DNA from: Flavobacterium sp. SUN052
GTDB taxonomy: Bacteria; Bacteroidota; Bacteroidia; Flavobacteriales; Flavobacteriaceae
Length of the DNA stretch: 64,000 nt
NCBI RefSeq assembly: GCF_028867935.1
Contig: NZ_JAPQNS010000002.1
Coordinates: 496,001 to 560,000, forward strand
Reading direction: 5' to 3'
Positions 26,307-34,333 of this stretch are shown here, in pieces (position 1 is the stretch's first letter; each line of letters starts with the position of its first letter). The notes beneath the pieces are model-generated. The model was not told the DNA's origin, made no database searches, and worked only from the letters and a program-made list of their open reading frames with translations. The translations under genes and the position numbers were made by a program.

Positions 26307-27629
26307 ATGAAAAAACGGACCGCTACCTGCCTAATCGGATTACTGACTGGTTTCCTGTTCCTGGCCAATAACACCTATGCACAGGAGGAAGAAGCCGGAC
26401 GAAACGCAAAGGCTAGCACGCAGTACATTCAGGAGGTCGACAAATTAGCGAAGCATAAGCAAGTCCAAAAAGCGCTTCAATCCATTGTTGCCCGGAACAA
26501 ACAGACTCGGGACGAACTGATTATGCTGACGGAAATCCCCGCTCCACCATTCAAAGAAGAAAAACGGGCAGCTCGGTTTGCAACAGTATTGAAGGAAGCA
26601 GGAGCTGATTCGGTGTGGATCGACAAAGTGGGCAATGTGATTGCCTTGCGTAAAGGCAAAAACTCACGTCGCTGCGTGGCTCTTGATGGCCATTTAGACA
26701 CGGTTTTTCCAGCCGAGACAGATGTCAAAGTAAAGATCAAAGGCGACACGCTGTATGCGCCGGGCGTTGGCGACGATACACGAGGGCTTGTCATGGTTTC
26801 GTCGGTGTTGCGAGCGCTGGAAGAAGCCAATATCGAAACGCAGTCCGATGTGCTGTTCATTGGCTCAGTGGGCGAAGAAGGTCTGGGTGATCTGCGGGGA
26901 GTGAAGCATTTGTTTAGTCCGCAAAGCCGCAAGATCGACTCCTGGATTGCCATTGATGGTGGTGACCTGGGTAGCCTGAGAACAATGGGCTTAGGTTCTT
27001 ACCGGTATCGGGTTACCTTCAAAGGTCCCGGTGGCCATTCGTGGGGAGCCTTCGGTCTGGCCAACCCGCAGCACGCGTTGGGATCAGCTATCCATTACTT
27101 TTCGAAGGCCGCCGATAAATTTACCCGTACCGGAGCCCGCACCAGTTACAATGTGGGCCGAATTGGCGGAGGCACCTCGGTTAATTCTATCGCGTTTGAG
27201 TCGTGGATGGAGATAGATATGCGCTCCGAAATCCCGGAAAACCTCAACCTGGTTGATTCACTCCTGAAAGCTTCGGTGCAAAAAGCACTCGACGAGCATA
27301 ACCAAATGCGCCGAATGGGCCCGGCTCTGACTGTTGACGTAGCCAAAATTGGTGATCGTCCTTCCGGTGAATTAGCCGAAACAATCCCCGTAATTCAGCG
27401 GGCTATGGCTGCTGTCAGCTATCTGGGCGAAACTCCCAAAACCGGGCGAGGTTCTACCAACTCCAATATCCCCATCGCGAAAGGCATTCCATCGGTTACA
27501 CTGGGCCGGGGGGGGCAGGGCGGCAATGGTCATTCGCTCAATGAGTGGTGGTATGATGACCAGGGCTACAAAGCCATCCAACTGGCCCTGCTGACCCTGG
27601 TTGCCGAAGCGGGTATGGTCAACCCTTAA
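26307..27629 (+). CDS. Secreted M20-family metallopeptidase
   Basis: Exported zinc peptidase of 440 aa with a signal peptide ending TYAQ. Metal-site motifs are ALDGHLDTVF (His ~130), GVGDDTRG (bridging Asp), GSVGEEGLGD (catalytic Glu pair), DGGD and the C-terminal GGQGGNGHSLNEW (His ligand). A dimerisation-type domain sits at about 235-345 (GGHSWGAFG). The family removes N-terminal amino acids from di-/tripeptides or deacylates amino acids; exact substrate unknown. Convergent with the DUF2911 gene. Confidence 0.9.
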   Translation: MKKRTATCLIGLLTGFLFLANNTYAQEEEAGRNAKASTQYIQEVDKLAKHKQVQKALQSIVARNKQTRDELIMLTEIPAPPFKEEKRAARFATVLKEAGADSVWIDKVGNVIALRKGKNSRRCVALDGHLDTVFPAETDVKVKIKGDTLYAPGVGDDTRGLVMVSSVLRALEEANIETQSDVLFIGSVGEEGLGDLRGVKHLFSPQSRKIDSWIAIDGGDLGSLRTMGLGSYRYRVTFKGPGGHSWGAFGLANPQHALGSAIHYFSKAADKFTRTGARTSYNVGRIGGGTSVNSIAFESWMEIDMRSEIPENLNLVDSLLKASVQKALDEHNQMRRMGPALTVDVAKIGDRPSGELAETIPVIQRAMAAVSYLGETPKTGRGSTNSNIPIAKGIPSVTLGRGGQGGNGHSLNEWWYDDQGYKAIQLALLTLVAEAGMVNP

Positions 27630-27765
27630 ATGGATCGGGGTGGCTTATTAGCTTCGTCGGGCAGGGAACCCAGTATCGTTAGTTGGCCCATAAGCATGTG
27701 CATTTGTGCCAAGACTCCTTTTCTTCTGGACCAATTATAACACATTGCTTATCAGATAATAAGAA

Positions 27766-27800
27766 AAAAGCGGCTGACCCTATTTGAGTCAGCCGCTTTT
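27766..27800. terminator. Bidirectional intrinsic terminator
   Basis: The perfect 13-bp stem AAAAGCGGCTGAC / GTCAGCCGCTTTT (27766-27778, 27788-27800) has flanking A and T tracts, between the convergent peptidase and DUF2911 genes. Confidence 0.9.
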
Positions 27801-27822
27801 GATAAACGTTGATAATCGACTA

Positions 27823-28677
27823 TTACTTTTTGGCCGAGGCAATCAGGTCAGAAGCCATTTTTACGTAGTCGGCGTTTTTGGCTTCGGTAGCCAAGGCAAC
27901 CGTTTTTTCAGCGCTGGCAATGGCACTCGCTTTCTCTTGTAGTTTCAGTTCGATCCGGGCTTTCAGCAACATAATCCAGAACGCTTTCGGGTTTTGCTCA
28001 GTAGCTTTAGTTACCCAGCCAAGTGCTTGCTTCAAATCGCGGTTGTTATCGTAATAATAGCTGGCGGCTTCGAAATAAGCGGGCTTTTCCGACGCCATCG
28101 ACGCTTCGATGTTCTTCATGATCGTTTGATCAATATCAGCTGTGATGGCAACAGGAACCCGGGTTTTATCCCACATGATTTCCAGAGTGGCCGAGCTTGA
28201 CAGAATATCAGCGATGTTGAGGGTGAAGTTTTCTACTTTATTAGCCAACTTGGTCGGGTTCACTTTCACCCGAACTACTTCGTTTTCCAGTTTATAAGCG
28301 CCCACGTTAGCACCCAGGCTGAGATCCTTCGACAACATTACTTCCCAGCTGTTTTTACCGGGAATCGTAAACAGCCCGTAGGTACCCGCTTTCACCTCTT
28401 TACCTTCCAGTTTCACATCCATCGAAAAGGTGATTTTAGAGGTTGCATTAGCTCCGGTGCGCCAAACCTTGTCGTACGGAACCAGATCGCCGAAAACGGT
28501 CCGGCCTTTAATGGCTGGTCGGGAGTATTCGAGGGTGATATCCCCTAAAGCAAAGCTTTGTTTGGTTGTTTGGGCAGGGCTGGCCGCAGGTATTTTAAGC
28601 TGAGCCTGAGCAATCGAAAGTGAACAAATGGCAAGTAAAATGGCAAGTGCAATTGATGGTAATTGTAGGTGCTTCAT
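27823..28677 (-). CDS. DUF2911 domain secreted protein
   Basis: Exported protein of 284 aa with a signal peptide ending IAQAQ. Residues ~30-180 match DUF2911 (ITLEYSRPAIKGRTVFGDLV, WRTGANATSKITFS, AGTYGLFTIPG). The C-terminal part is helical and TPR-like (ALGWVTKATEQNPKAFWIML). The family is frequent in Bacteroidota and has no assigned biochemical role. Confidence 0.9.
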   Translation of the reverse strand: MKHLQLPSIALAILLAICSLSIAQAQLKIPAASPAQTTKQSFALGDITLEYSRPAIKGRTVFGDLVPYDKVWRTGANATSKITFSMDVKLEGKEVKAGTYGLFTIPGKNSWEVMLSKDLSLGANVGAYKLENEVVRVKVNPTKLANKVENFTLNIADILSSSATLEIMWDKTRVPVAITADIDQTIMKNIEASMASEKPAYFEAASYYYDNNRDLKQALGWVTKATEQNPKAFWIMLLKARIELKLQEKASAIASAEKTVALATEAKNADYVKMASDLIASAKK

Positions 28678-28842
28678 AATGAAGTAATGATACGGTTATT
28701 AGTTATGCGTTTGGTTTTGAACTCCAAAGATACAGCTTATTGTGCCTATTGTAGAGAATCAGTATGCGTAAATCCGCAAGAATCGGGTTGGCTCCGGCAG
28801 GCATTCTGGCGACCTTTGTGTAGGTCAAATACGCTAATAACA

Positions 28843-29715
28843 ATGAACACAAACAACACGTACATTTACGAACAAATAGCCCGTGCCATTGACCATTTGA
28901 CGGCTAACTTCCGCGACCAACCTTCGCTGGCCGATCTGGCCGACAAAGCCAACGTGAGCGAGTTTCACTTTCAGCGGCTCTTCACCGAATGGGCCGGTGT
29001 GAGTCCCAAAAAATTCAGTCAGTATCTAACGCTCGAACATGCCAAACAGCAACTCCGCAAGGGCGCACCTCTCGCGGCTGCGGCACACGACGCGGGTTTG
29101 TCGGGTACGGGTCGATTACACGACCTGTTTGTGACCATTGAGGGCGTTACACCGGGGCAGTTCAAACAGGCGGGTTCTGGTCTGGTTCTAACCTACGGCG
29201 TTTTCGATAGTCCGTTTGGGGCTTATTTATTGGGAGCGATTAACAACAAAATTGCGGTCTTACATTTTCTGGCCGACAGTGAATCACCCGAACAAATTGC
29301 GGCAACAGCCTGGCCCGAAGCAACGCTCAAGCACGACCCATCGGCTTTGCAATCATTCGTGAAGGCTATATTCCGAACTCCCGGTGACGCCGACGCATCG
29401 AAACCGCTGCCTCAACTACGGTTGCCGGTACTGATGCGGGGCTCGGCTTTTCAGCTTAAAGTATGGGAAGCGTTGCTCAAAATCCCCGAAGGTCGGCTGG
29501 TGAGCTACGACCAGATTGCTGACGCTATCGGACAACCTACGGCTTCGCGGGCAGTTGGAACGGCTATTGGCAGCAACCCCATTGGTTACCTGATTCCGTG
29601 CCACCGGGTTATCAAAAAAACCGGCCTCTTTGGCGGCTACCGCTGGGGAACGGATCGTAAACAGGCCATGCTTGGCTGGGAAGCAGCGCGGTCAGAAAGG
29701 ATGACTGCAGAATGA
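28843..29715 (+). CDS. AraC HTH fused to O6-alkylguanine-DNA methyltransferase
   Basis: DNA-repair/regulatory protein of 290 aa. Residues ~5-100 form an AraC-type HTH (LADLADKANVSEFHFQRLF). Residues ~115-285 form the methyltransferase with the N-terminal ribonuclease-like part and the active-site motif PCHRV (acceptor Cys ~253), preceded by RAVGTAIGSNP. It transfers the alkyl group from O6-alkylguanine to its own Cys. Compared with E. coli Ada it lacks the N-terminal zinc/phosphotriester domain, which is encoded separately just downstream. Start 28843 fits the family; the frame is open upstream to 28669, but that part is non-conserved leader. GACCTTTGTGTAGGTC upstream is a short palindrome. 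Confidence 0.9.
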   Translation: MNTNNTYIYEQIARAIDHLTANFRDQPSLADLADKANVSEFHFQRLFTEWAGVSPKKFSQYLTLEHAKQQLRKGAPLAAAAHDAGLSGTGRLHDLFVTIEGVTPGQFKQAGSGLVLTYGVFDSPFGAYLLGAINNKIAVLHFLADSESPEQIAATAWPEATLKHDPSALQSFVKAIFRTPGDADASKPLPQLRLPVLMRGSAFQLKVWEALLKIPEGRLVSYDQIADAIGQPTASRAVGTAIGSNPIGYLIPCHRVIKKTGLFGGYRWGTDRKQAMLGWEAARSERMTAE

Positions 29716-29743
29716 TGGCTAGCCTGATTTTCCATGATGCTGC

Positions 29744-30004
29744 ATGATACGCCAAACCACGCTGGGTGCAACCCGTTTTACGCAGCTTCGTTCGTTGGTA
29801 AAGTTAATGCAAACCGGGGCTATCACACTCGGCGGCAATGGTCCCGGCAAGATTTACGGCAGGTTAAACTGCCGGGCTGGGAAACGCATGAAGGTCCAAA
29901 ATCGCGTATTCTTTCAGGATGAGGCACAGGCTATTCAGTCCGGTTTCCGGCCGTGTGCGGTCTGCCTGCCAGCCGCTTACAAACAGTGGAAAGCAACGCT
30001 TTAG
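29744..30004 (+). CDS. Stand-alone Ada-type metal-binding domain protein
   Basis: Small protein of 86 aa similar to the N-terminal Ada domain that binds zinc and repairs methyl-phosphotriesters. Motifs: GRLNCRAGKRMK, NRVFFQDEAQAIQSGFRPC and CAVC. In E. coli Ada the cluster is Cys-x3-Cys ... Cys-x2-Cys; here the second position of the first pair is Lys (C-R-A-G-K), so only three Cys ligands are obvious. It begins 28 bases after the AraC-methyltransferase gene, so the two likely act together in alkylation damage response. Confidence 0.8.
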   Translation: MIRQTTLGATRFTQLRSLVKLMQTGAITLGGNGPGKIYGRLNCRAGKRMKVQNRVFFQDEAQAIQSGFRPCAVCLPAAYKQWKATL

Positions 30005-30033
30005 GGCGATAGACTAAAGCAATTTTGTACTTG

Positions 30034-30133
30034 ATTGCTGACGCTTGAGGGCTTCGACTCCGCTCAGCATGACCGGGAACGCTCAAGATGGCAGTCAGGC
30101 TGAGCGGAGTCGAAGCCCTTAAGCGTCAGCAAT
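30034..30133. repeat. 35-bp near-perfect inverted repeat
   Basis: Arms 30034-30068 and 30099-30133 pair with one mismatch and contain GGCTTCGACTCCGCTCAGC, a palindromic element dispersed in many Bacteroidota genomes. The 30-base loop has no coding content. It lies downstream of the Ada-domain gene and could terminate it. Confidence 0.85.
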
Positions 30134-30191
30134 AATTAATCTTGTCCCAAACCAAGTCGTCCTCAGAAAGAGGTCATACGTTTTTTCGACG

Positions 30192-30199
30192 TACCTTTG
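30192..30199 (+). promoter_or_regulatory. Bacteroidota -7 box TACCTTTG before Hsp70-like gene
   Basis: TACCTTTG matches the Bacteroidota -7 consensus TAnnTTTG and lies 71 bases upstream of the ATG at 30271. No clear -33 TTG is seen at the standard distance, so confidence is moderate. Confidence 0.45.
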
Positions 30200-30270
30200 C
30201 GGCCTTTTTCCACCAAAGTCGTGCTATAGCCGAAGGGTTGTGGCACGATTTCATTTGAGCTACAACCGGG

Positions 30271-31542
30271 ATGACAACACTTTCTTGCGGAATCGATTTT
30301 GGCACGTCAAATTCAAGCATAGCGATTGATAGTAAGGGAGAAATCAGCCTGGTGCCGGTTGAAAACGCGTCGGTAACGATCCCCAGCGCCATTTTCTTCC
30401 GGCAGCATGACAACAAAGCCTTTTACGGACGCAAGGCAATCAGCCTATTTTTCGATCGGGAGCCTGGCCGCTTTATGCGCAGCCTGAAACGGGTGTTGGG
30501 AACATCGCTGATGAGCCAGGGGACGATGGTCAATGGTACGTCGATGAATTTCACCACCATTATTTCAGCGTTTGTTATGCAGTTGAAAATGCAGGCGGAT
30601 GCGGTGGCTGGTCAGGAAATTGATAGTGTCGTGATGGGTAGGCCTGTTCATTTTGTGGATAATAATCCGGCCGCCGATGCACGGGCGCAAGATGAACTCA
30701 AAGCAATTGCACAACGCGTTGGTTTCAAACACATCGAGTTTCAGTTTGAGCCAATAGCGGCAGCCTTTGCTCACGAAGCCCGGTTGAGCAGTGAAAAACT
30801 GGCGATTGTGGCTGACCTCGGCGGTGGTACGTCTGACTTTACGGTTATTAAACTGTCGAACAAGTCGATTCACAAAGCAGATCGCTCGTCGGATATTCTG
30901 GCGAATACGGGCGTTCGGATTGGGGGCAATGACTTTGATAAAGACCTGAGCCTTGCGGCCATTATGCCTGAACTCGGTTATCGAAGCACCTACGGCGATA
31001 AAAAACTGGAAGTGCCCCTGAAGCCCTACCATGACCTGGCCGAATGGAGTAAAGTCAACTTCCTGTACACGCCCAAGCTGATCATGCAAATGAAGCAGCT
31101 ATTTAATCAATCGCACGATAAAAAGCGGTTCAGTCGGCTCGTAAAAGTGCTTCAGGACGAAACCGGCCACACCTTACTGGCTGCGGCTGAAGGCACGAAA
31201 ATCGCTCTTACCGACAACGAAGCACACAAGGCTATCCTCGACTTCATTGAAGAAGGCTTTTTTGTCCCTGTGGAACGCACGGTGTTTGAGGAATCTATTC
31301 GGGAGGAGGTTGAACAAATTTCGGCCTCGGCACGCCAATGCCTCCGGGAGGCTGGCGTCAGTAACGAAGCTATCGAACTGGTCATTCTGACTGGCGGCTC
31401 AACGGAAGTGCATTCCATTCAGGCCGAATTCAAACGGCTTTTTCCTAAAGCGTCCATCGCCGACGAAAACAAACTTTCCAGCGTTGGCCTCGGTCTGGCC
31501 TACGATAGCCGCAATAAATTCGGCAAACCGGCAGTGGTGTAG
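30271..31542 (+). CDS. Hsp70-family chaperone-like protein, YegD type
   Basis: Cytoplasmic actin-fold ATPase of 423 aa. Phosphate-1 motif GIDFGTSNSSIAI lies at the N-terminus, phosphate-2 DLGGGTSDFTV near residue 190, and the adenosine motif LTGGSTEVHSI near 375. The protein stops soon after the nucleotide-binding domain, so the substrate-binding domain of DnaK is absent, as in YegD-like proteins. Family role is poorly defined. Monocistronic, with a dispersed inverted repeat upstream. Confidence 0.9.
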   Translation: MTTLSCGIDFGTSNSSIAIDSKGEISLVPVENASVTIPSAIFFRQHDNKAFYGRKAISLFFDREPGRFMRSLKRVLGTSLMSQGTMVNGTSMNFTTIISAFVMQLKMQADAVAGQEIDSVVMGRPVHFVDNNPAADARAQDELKAIAQRVGFKHIEFQFEPIAAAFAHEARLSSEKLAIVADLGGGTSDFTVIKLSNKSIHKADRSSDILANTGVRIGGNDFDKDLSLAAIMPELGYRSTYGDKKLEVPLKPYHDLAEWSKVNFLYTPKLIMQMKQLFNQSHDKKRFSRLVKVLQDETGHTLLAAAEGTKIALTDNEAHKAILDFIEEGFFVPVERTVFEESIREEVEQISASARQCLREAGVSNEAIELVILTGGSTEVHSIQAEFKRLFPKASIADENKLSSVGLGLAYDSRNKFGKPAVV

Positions 31543-31708
31543 ATGACTGGTTTGGAGCTTTCCAGCATAAATAAAACTCTGAAAATCAAGAGAGATTTCT
31601 ACTAAATCTGTTTTATCAGAGTAGACTACTTATAAATTATGTTACTTTATCTGCTCACAAAACTTTCAGGTACAAATTACGTTTACCAAGTAGATTTACC
31701 TGAGTCGC

Positions 31709-32095
31709 ATGAAATCGCTGATCGCCCTTTTGCTGGCCACCCTACTCCTCGGAAGCAGTATGCTTTCGGTGTTTAGCCTGGATCAGTCGGCTAAATGGGG
31801 GCAGGTACTTCAGCATTTTCACCAGCATCAACGGGAGAAACCAGATTTGGGCTTCATTGATTTCCTGTCCATGCACTACGGAGCTGGGTCAGAGCATCAG
31901 AAGCATCACAAACACTCTCATCAGAACCTGCCATCAGTGGGTCACTCGGTGCCGGTTTTCTCCCCCCAGCCCTTGTGCCTGGTAGCCATACCGCTCGTCG
32001 AACTAGTTCGAATTTCCCAGTCCACCTTCTTTCACAAGGCAGACCTGTATTCTTTTCTAGCCATTTCTGGTCTAATCAATCCCCCCCGAATCTAA
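31709..32095 (+). CDS. Small exported His-rich protein
   Basis: Protein of 128 aa with an N-terminal signal or membrane segment (LIALLLATLLLGSSMLSVF) and His-rich stretches (HFHQHQ and HQKHHKHSHQ), which suggest metal binding. FIDFLSMHYG is a conserved-looking core. It is followed by a membrane protein, a VIT1-type transporter and a Rieske lipoprotein, so a metal-handling context is plausible (inference). No named family recognised. Confidence 0.7.
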   Translation: MKSLIALLLATLLLGSSMLSVFSLDQSAKWGQVLQHFHQHQREKPDLGFIDFLSMHYGAGSEHQKHHKHSHQNLPSVGHSVPVFSPQPLCLVAIPLVELVRISQSTFFHKADLYSFLAISGLINPPRI

Positions 32096-32228
32096 CTCAT
32101 TACCGTTTCTGGCCGAACTACGTCCGCACGAACCCGTATGGAGGTAATTCGTTCGCCTGGTTCTCTCTACCCAACGGCAACCTGTTTCGGGCTGTCGAAT
32201 ACCTCATCCTGTTTAAACTCTTATAACA

Positions 32229-32717
32229 ATGACTCTCAATGGCGCACACTGGCATTTGCTGGTTAACCACTTTCCAATTATTGGCAGCCTGCTGGCGATG
32301 CTCATTCTGGGCTACGGCCTGCTTCGGCATAATACTTCCGTCGTTCAACTCAGTTTTGGTCTGTTCGTGCTGATGAGCATCGCAACGGTTATCACTAACC
32401 AAACGGGCGAAAGCGCCGAACACTTTCTAAAGTCGATTAATAAACTGGATCGGGCTTTACTGCATGAACACGAGGAAGCCGCCGATCTGGCTAATATCGG
32501 CATGTACCTGACGGGCCTGTTATCAGGGCTGGCGCTGGTTTGGGAGCGGGCTAAACAATGGGCGTTTTTACCCGCTGTCATCTTTATCCTGTCGCTCATC
32601 ACCTTTGGTCTGATGGCTAATACGGGGCGGCTCGGTGGACTCATCATGCACGAAGAATTGCGGCATGAATCAGCAGGTACACCAGCTTCGGTTCCTCCTG
32701 TTTCGCCCACCCTATAA
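32229..32717 (+). CDS. DUF2231-like integral membrane protein
   Basis: Inner-membrane protein of 162 aa with four hydrophobic helices. It begins with the motif HWHLLVNHFPIIGSLLAM, typical of small Bacteroidota membrane proteins of the DUF2231 kind. LHEHEEAADLANIGMYL between helices and EELRHESAG at the end carry possible metal ligands. Followed after 37 bases by the VIT1-type transporter in the same direction. Confidence 0.8.
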   Translation: MTLNGAHWHLLVNHFPIIGSLLAMLILGYGLLRHNTSVVQLSFGLFVLMSIATVITNQTGESAEHFLKSINKLDRALLHEHEEAADLANIGMYLTGLLSGLALVWERAKQWAFLPAVIFILSLITFGLMANTGRLGGLIMHEELRHESAGTPASVPPVSPTL

Positions 32718-32754
32718 GTCTGTTACGCCTGCAAAACGTGAAAAGAATAACAAA

Positions 32755-33462
32755 ATGACAACCCCTAACACCTATTTGCACCGGGAGGAACACCTCCGTA
32801 GCTCCGATGTGATCACCGATGTCGTGATCGGCATGTCGGATGGTTTGACCGTCCCCTTCGCCCTGGCGGCTGGCCTGAGCGGGGCCGTAACCAGTTCGTC
32901 ATTAGTTGTAACGGCTGGTATTGCCGAGATTGTAGCTGGGGCAATTGCCATGGGTTTGGGCGGCTATTTGGCGGGCCGCACCGAATCGGACCACTACCAG
33001 TCGGAACGTCGACGAGAACAGGTAGAAGTAGAGACGGTACCCGAACGGGAGAAAGAAGAAGTGCGGGAAGTTTTTGCCGACATGGGATTGAGCCCAGCCC
33101 TGCAAATCGCCATTGCCGACGAGATGGCCAAAGACAAGACCAAGTGGGTCGACTTTATGATGAAGTACGAACTGGGCCTCGACGAACCAAATCCAAACCG
33201 GGCTACGCAGAGCGCTTTAACCATTGGCGGGTCGTATATGGCTGGCGGATTGCTACCGCTGCTACCTTATTTCCTGATCGACGTTCCCACGCAGGCCCTG
33301 CTGTACTCAAGCGCGCTGACGCTGCTTTGCCTGTTCGTGTTTGGGTACGTTAAGAGCAAAGTAACGGGGCAACCTCCTGTTACCGGAGCCTTTAAAGTGA
33401 TGTTCATTGGTGCCTTGGCAGCCACAGCCGCTTTCGGAGTGGCCCGCTTATTTGGTGCCTGA
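32755..33462 (+). CDS. VIT1/CCC1-family iron/manganese transporter
   Basis: Membrane protein of 235 aa, DUF125/VIT1 family. The first helices carry VITDVVIGMSDGLTVPFALA and IVAGAIAMGLGGYLAG, followed by the Glu-rich cytoplasmic metal-binding segment (REQVEVETVPEREKEE), then three C-terminal helices. Eukaryotic members load Fe(II) or Mn(II) into vacuoles; bacterial members probably export or detoxify these metals. ATG 32755 is chosen because conserved sequence starts there. Confidence 0.9.
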   Translation: MTTPNTYLHREEHLRSSDVITDVVIGMSDGLTVPFALAAGLSGAVTSSSLVVTAGIAEIVAGAIAMGLGGYLAGRTESDHYQSERRREQVEVETVPEREKEEVREVFADMGLSPALQIAIADEMAKDKTKWVDFMMKYELGLDEPNPNRATQSALTIGGSYMAGGLLPLLPYFLIDVPTQALLYSSALTLLCLFVFGYVKSKVTGQPPVTGAFKVMFIGALAATAAFGVARLFGA

Positions 33463-33626
33463 GCCAATGTTGTTTCGCCTACTATGCTCGCTGAAAAGCC
33501 GCTTTCTTCCCGCCGGGAGCCCCATTCGCTACTTGTTGAGGAATCACTATGGTCCCATTGTTCCTCAAACGGTGCAACGATGACATCGATTCTTAAGTAA
33601 ACTAAGCTAACACTGTACAATTAATT

Positions 33627-34061
33627 ATGGTAAACGAAGCATTGATCAATCGTAACGAATTCCTTAAATCACTTGGCTTGAAAGGAGCCGCTCTGCTGGC
33701 CGTTTACTGTGCTGGCCAATCGCTGTCGAGCTGCACCACAAACGACGTTACGCCCGCGCCTTTGTCCAGTCCGATAACCGTCGACTTGACGAGTGCAGCA
33801 AATGCATCGCTGCTGAATGTGGGAGGCTACGTGGTAACCAACAACGTGGTGGTGGCGAATACCTCCAAAGGGTATGTAGCTGTCACGGTAGTATGCAGTC
33901 ACGAGGGGCAAAAGAAGGTACTCCTGCGGAACGATGAATTCTATTGTACCGAACATGGTGCCCGCTATGATTTAACCGGTAAAGGCCTCAACAGCGAAGG
34001 TAGCCGGGGATTGACTACCTACACCGTCACAAAATCGGGCAACCTACTCACGATTGCCTAA
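33627..34061 (+). CDS. Rieske [2Fe-2S] lipoprotein
   Basis: Exported small redox protein of 144 aa. Ligand motifs CSHEG (Cys90, His92) and CTEHG (Cys107, His110) match C-x-H ... C-x2-H. The N-terminus has a hydrophobic segment ending LSSCTTN, a plausible lipobox, so it is probably a lipid-anchored periplasmic ferredoxin. Electron partners are not encoded nearby. Similar short Rieske lipoproteins are frequent in Cytophagales. Confidence 0.85.
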   Translation: MVNEALINRNEFLKSLGLKGAALLAVYCAGQSLSSCTTNDVTPAPLSSPITVDLTSAANASLLNVGGYVVTNNVVVANTSKGYVAVTVVCSHEGQKKVLLRNDEFYCTEHGARYDLTGKGLNSEGSRGLTTYTVTKSGNLLTIA

Positions 34062-34279
34062 TCACAGTCTGCCTGTATCCTTGCCACTTCCTAAAGAGAA
34101 CGGCGGCAGGATATAGGTATCGTCAGTTAAAGGCTACCCACAGTATGCTGGCCTCGGGCGTAAACATAACCTATGCCACAACGGCCATTCTTTCGTTCTG
34201 GTTTTTAAAGGGGTTACCCCGCTGGTGAGTCGGTAATATATTCGCAACCATAGCGCTGAAGTCTCTTGGCCCTATTTTG

Positions 34280-34326
34280 CAACAAATTGTGTCACTCAGA
34301 GCCAATCAGGGTACCACAATTTGTTG
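34280..34326. terminator. 12-bp inverted repeat, convergent junction
   Basis: CAACAAATTGTG (34280-34291) and CACAATTTGTTG (34315-34326) pair perfectly between the Rieske gene and the end of the MocR gene. No clear T tract, so termination is tentative. The remaining ~220 bases of the gap show no gene. Confidence 0.5.
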
Positions 34327-34333
34327 TTCCTGA

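Noticed and set aside
26056..26310. 84-codon frame on the plus strand before the M20 peptidase
   Set aside because: Starts inside the antisense AraC fragment; composition is random-like and it overlaps the peptidase start.
30565..31089. 174-codon open frame on the minus strand
   Set aside because: Antisense to the Hsp70-like gene, whose ATPase motifs are intact.
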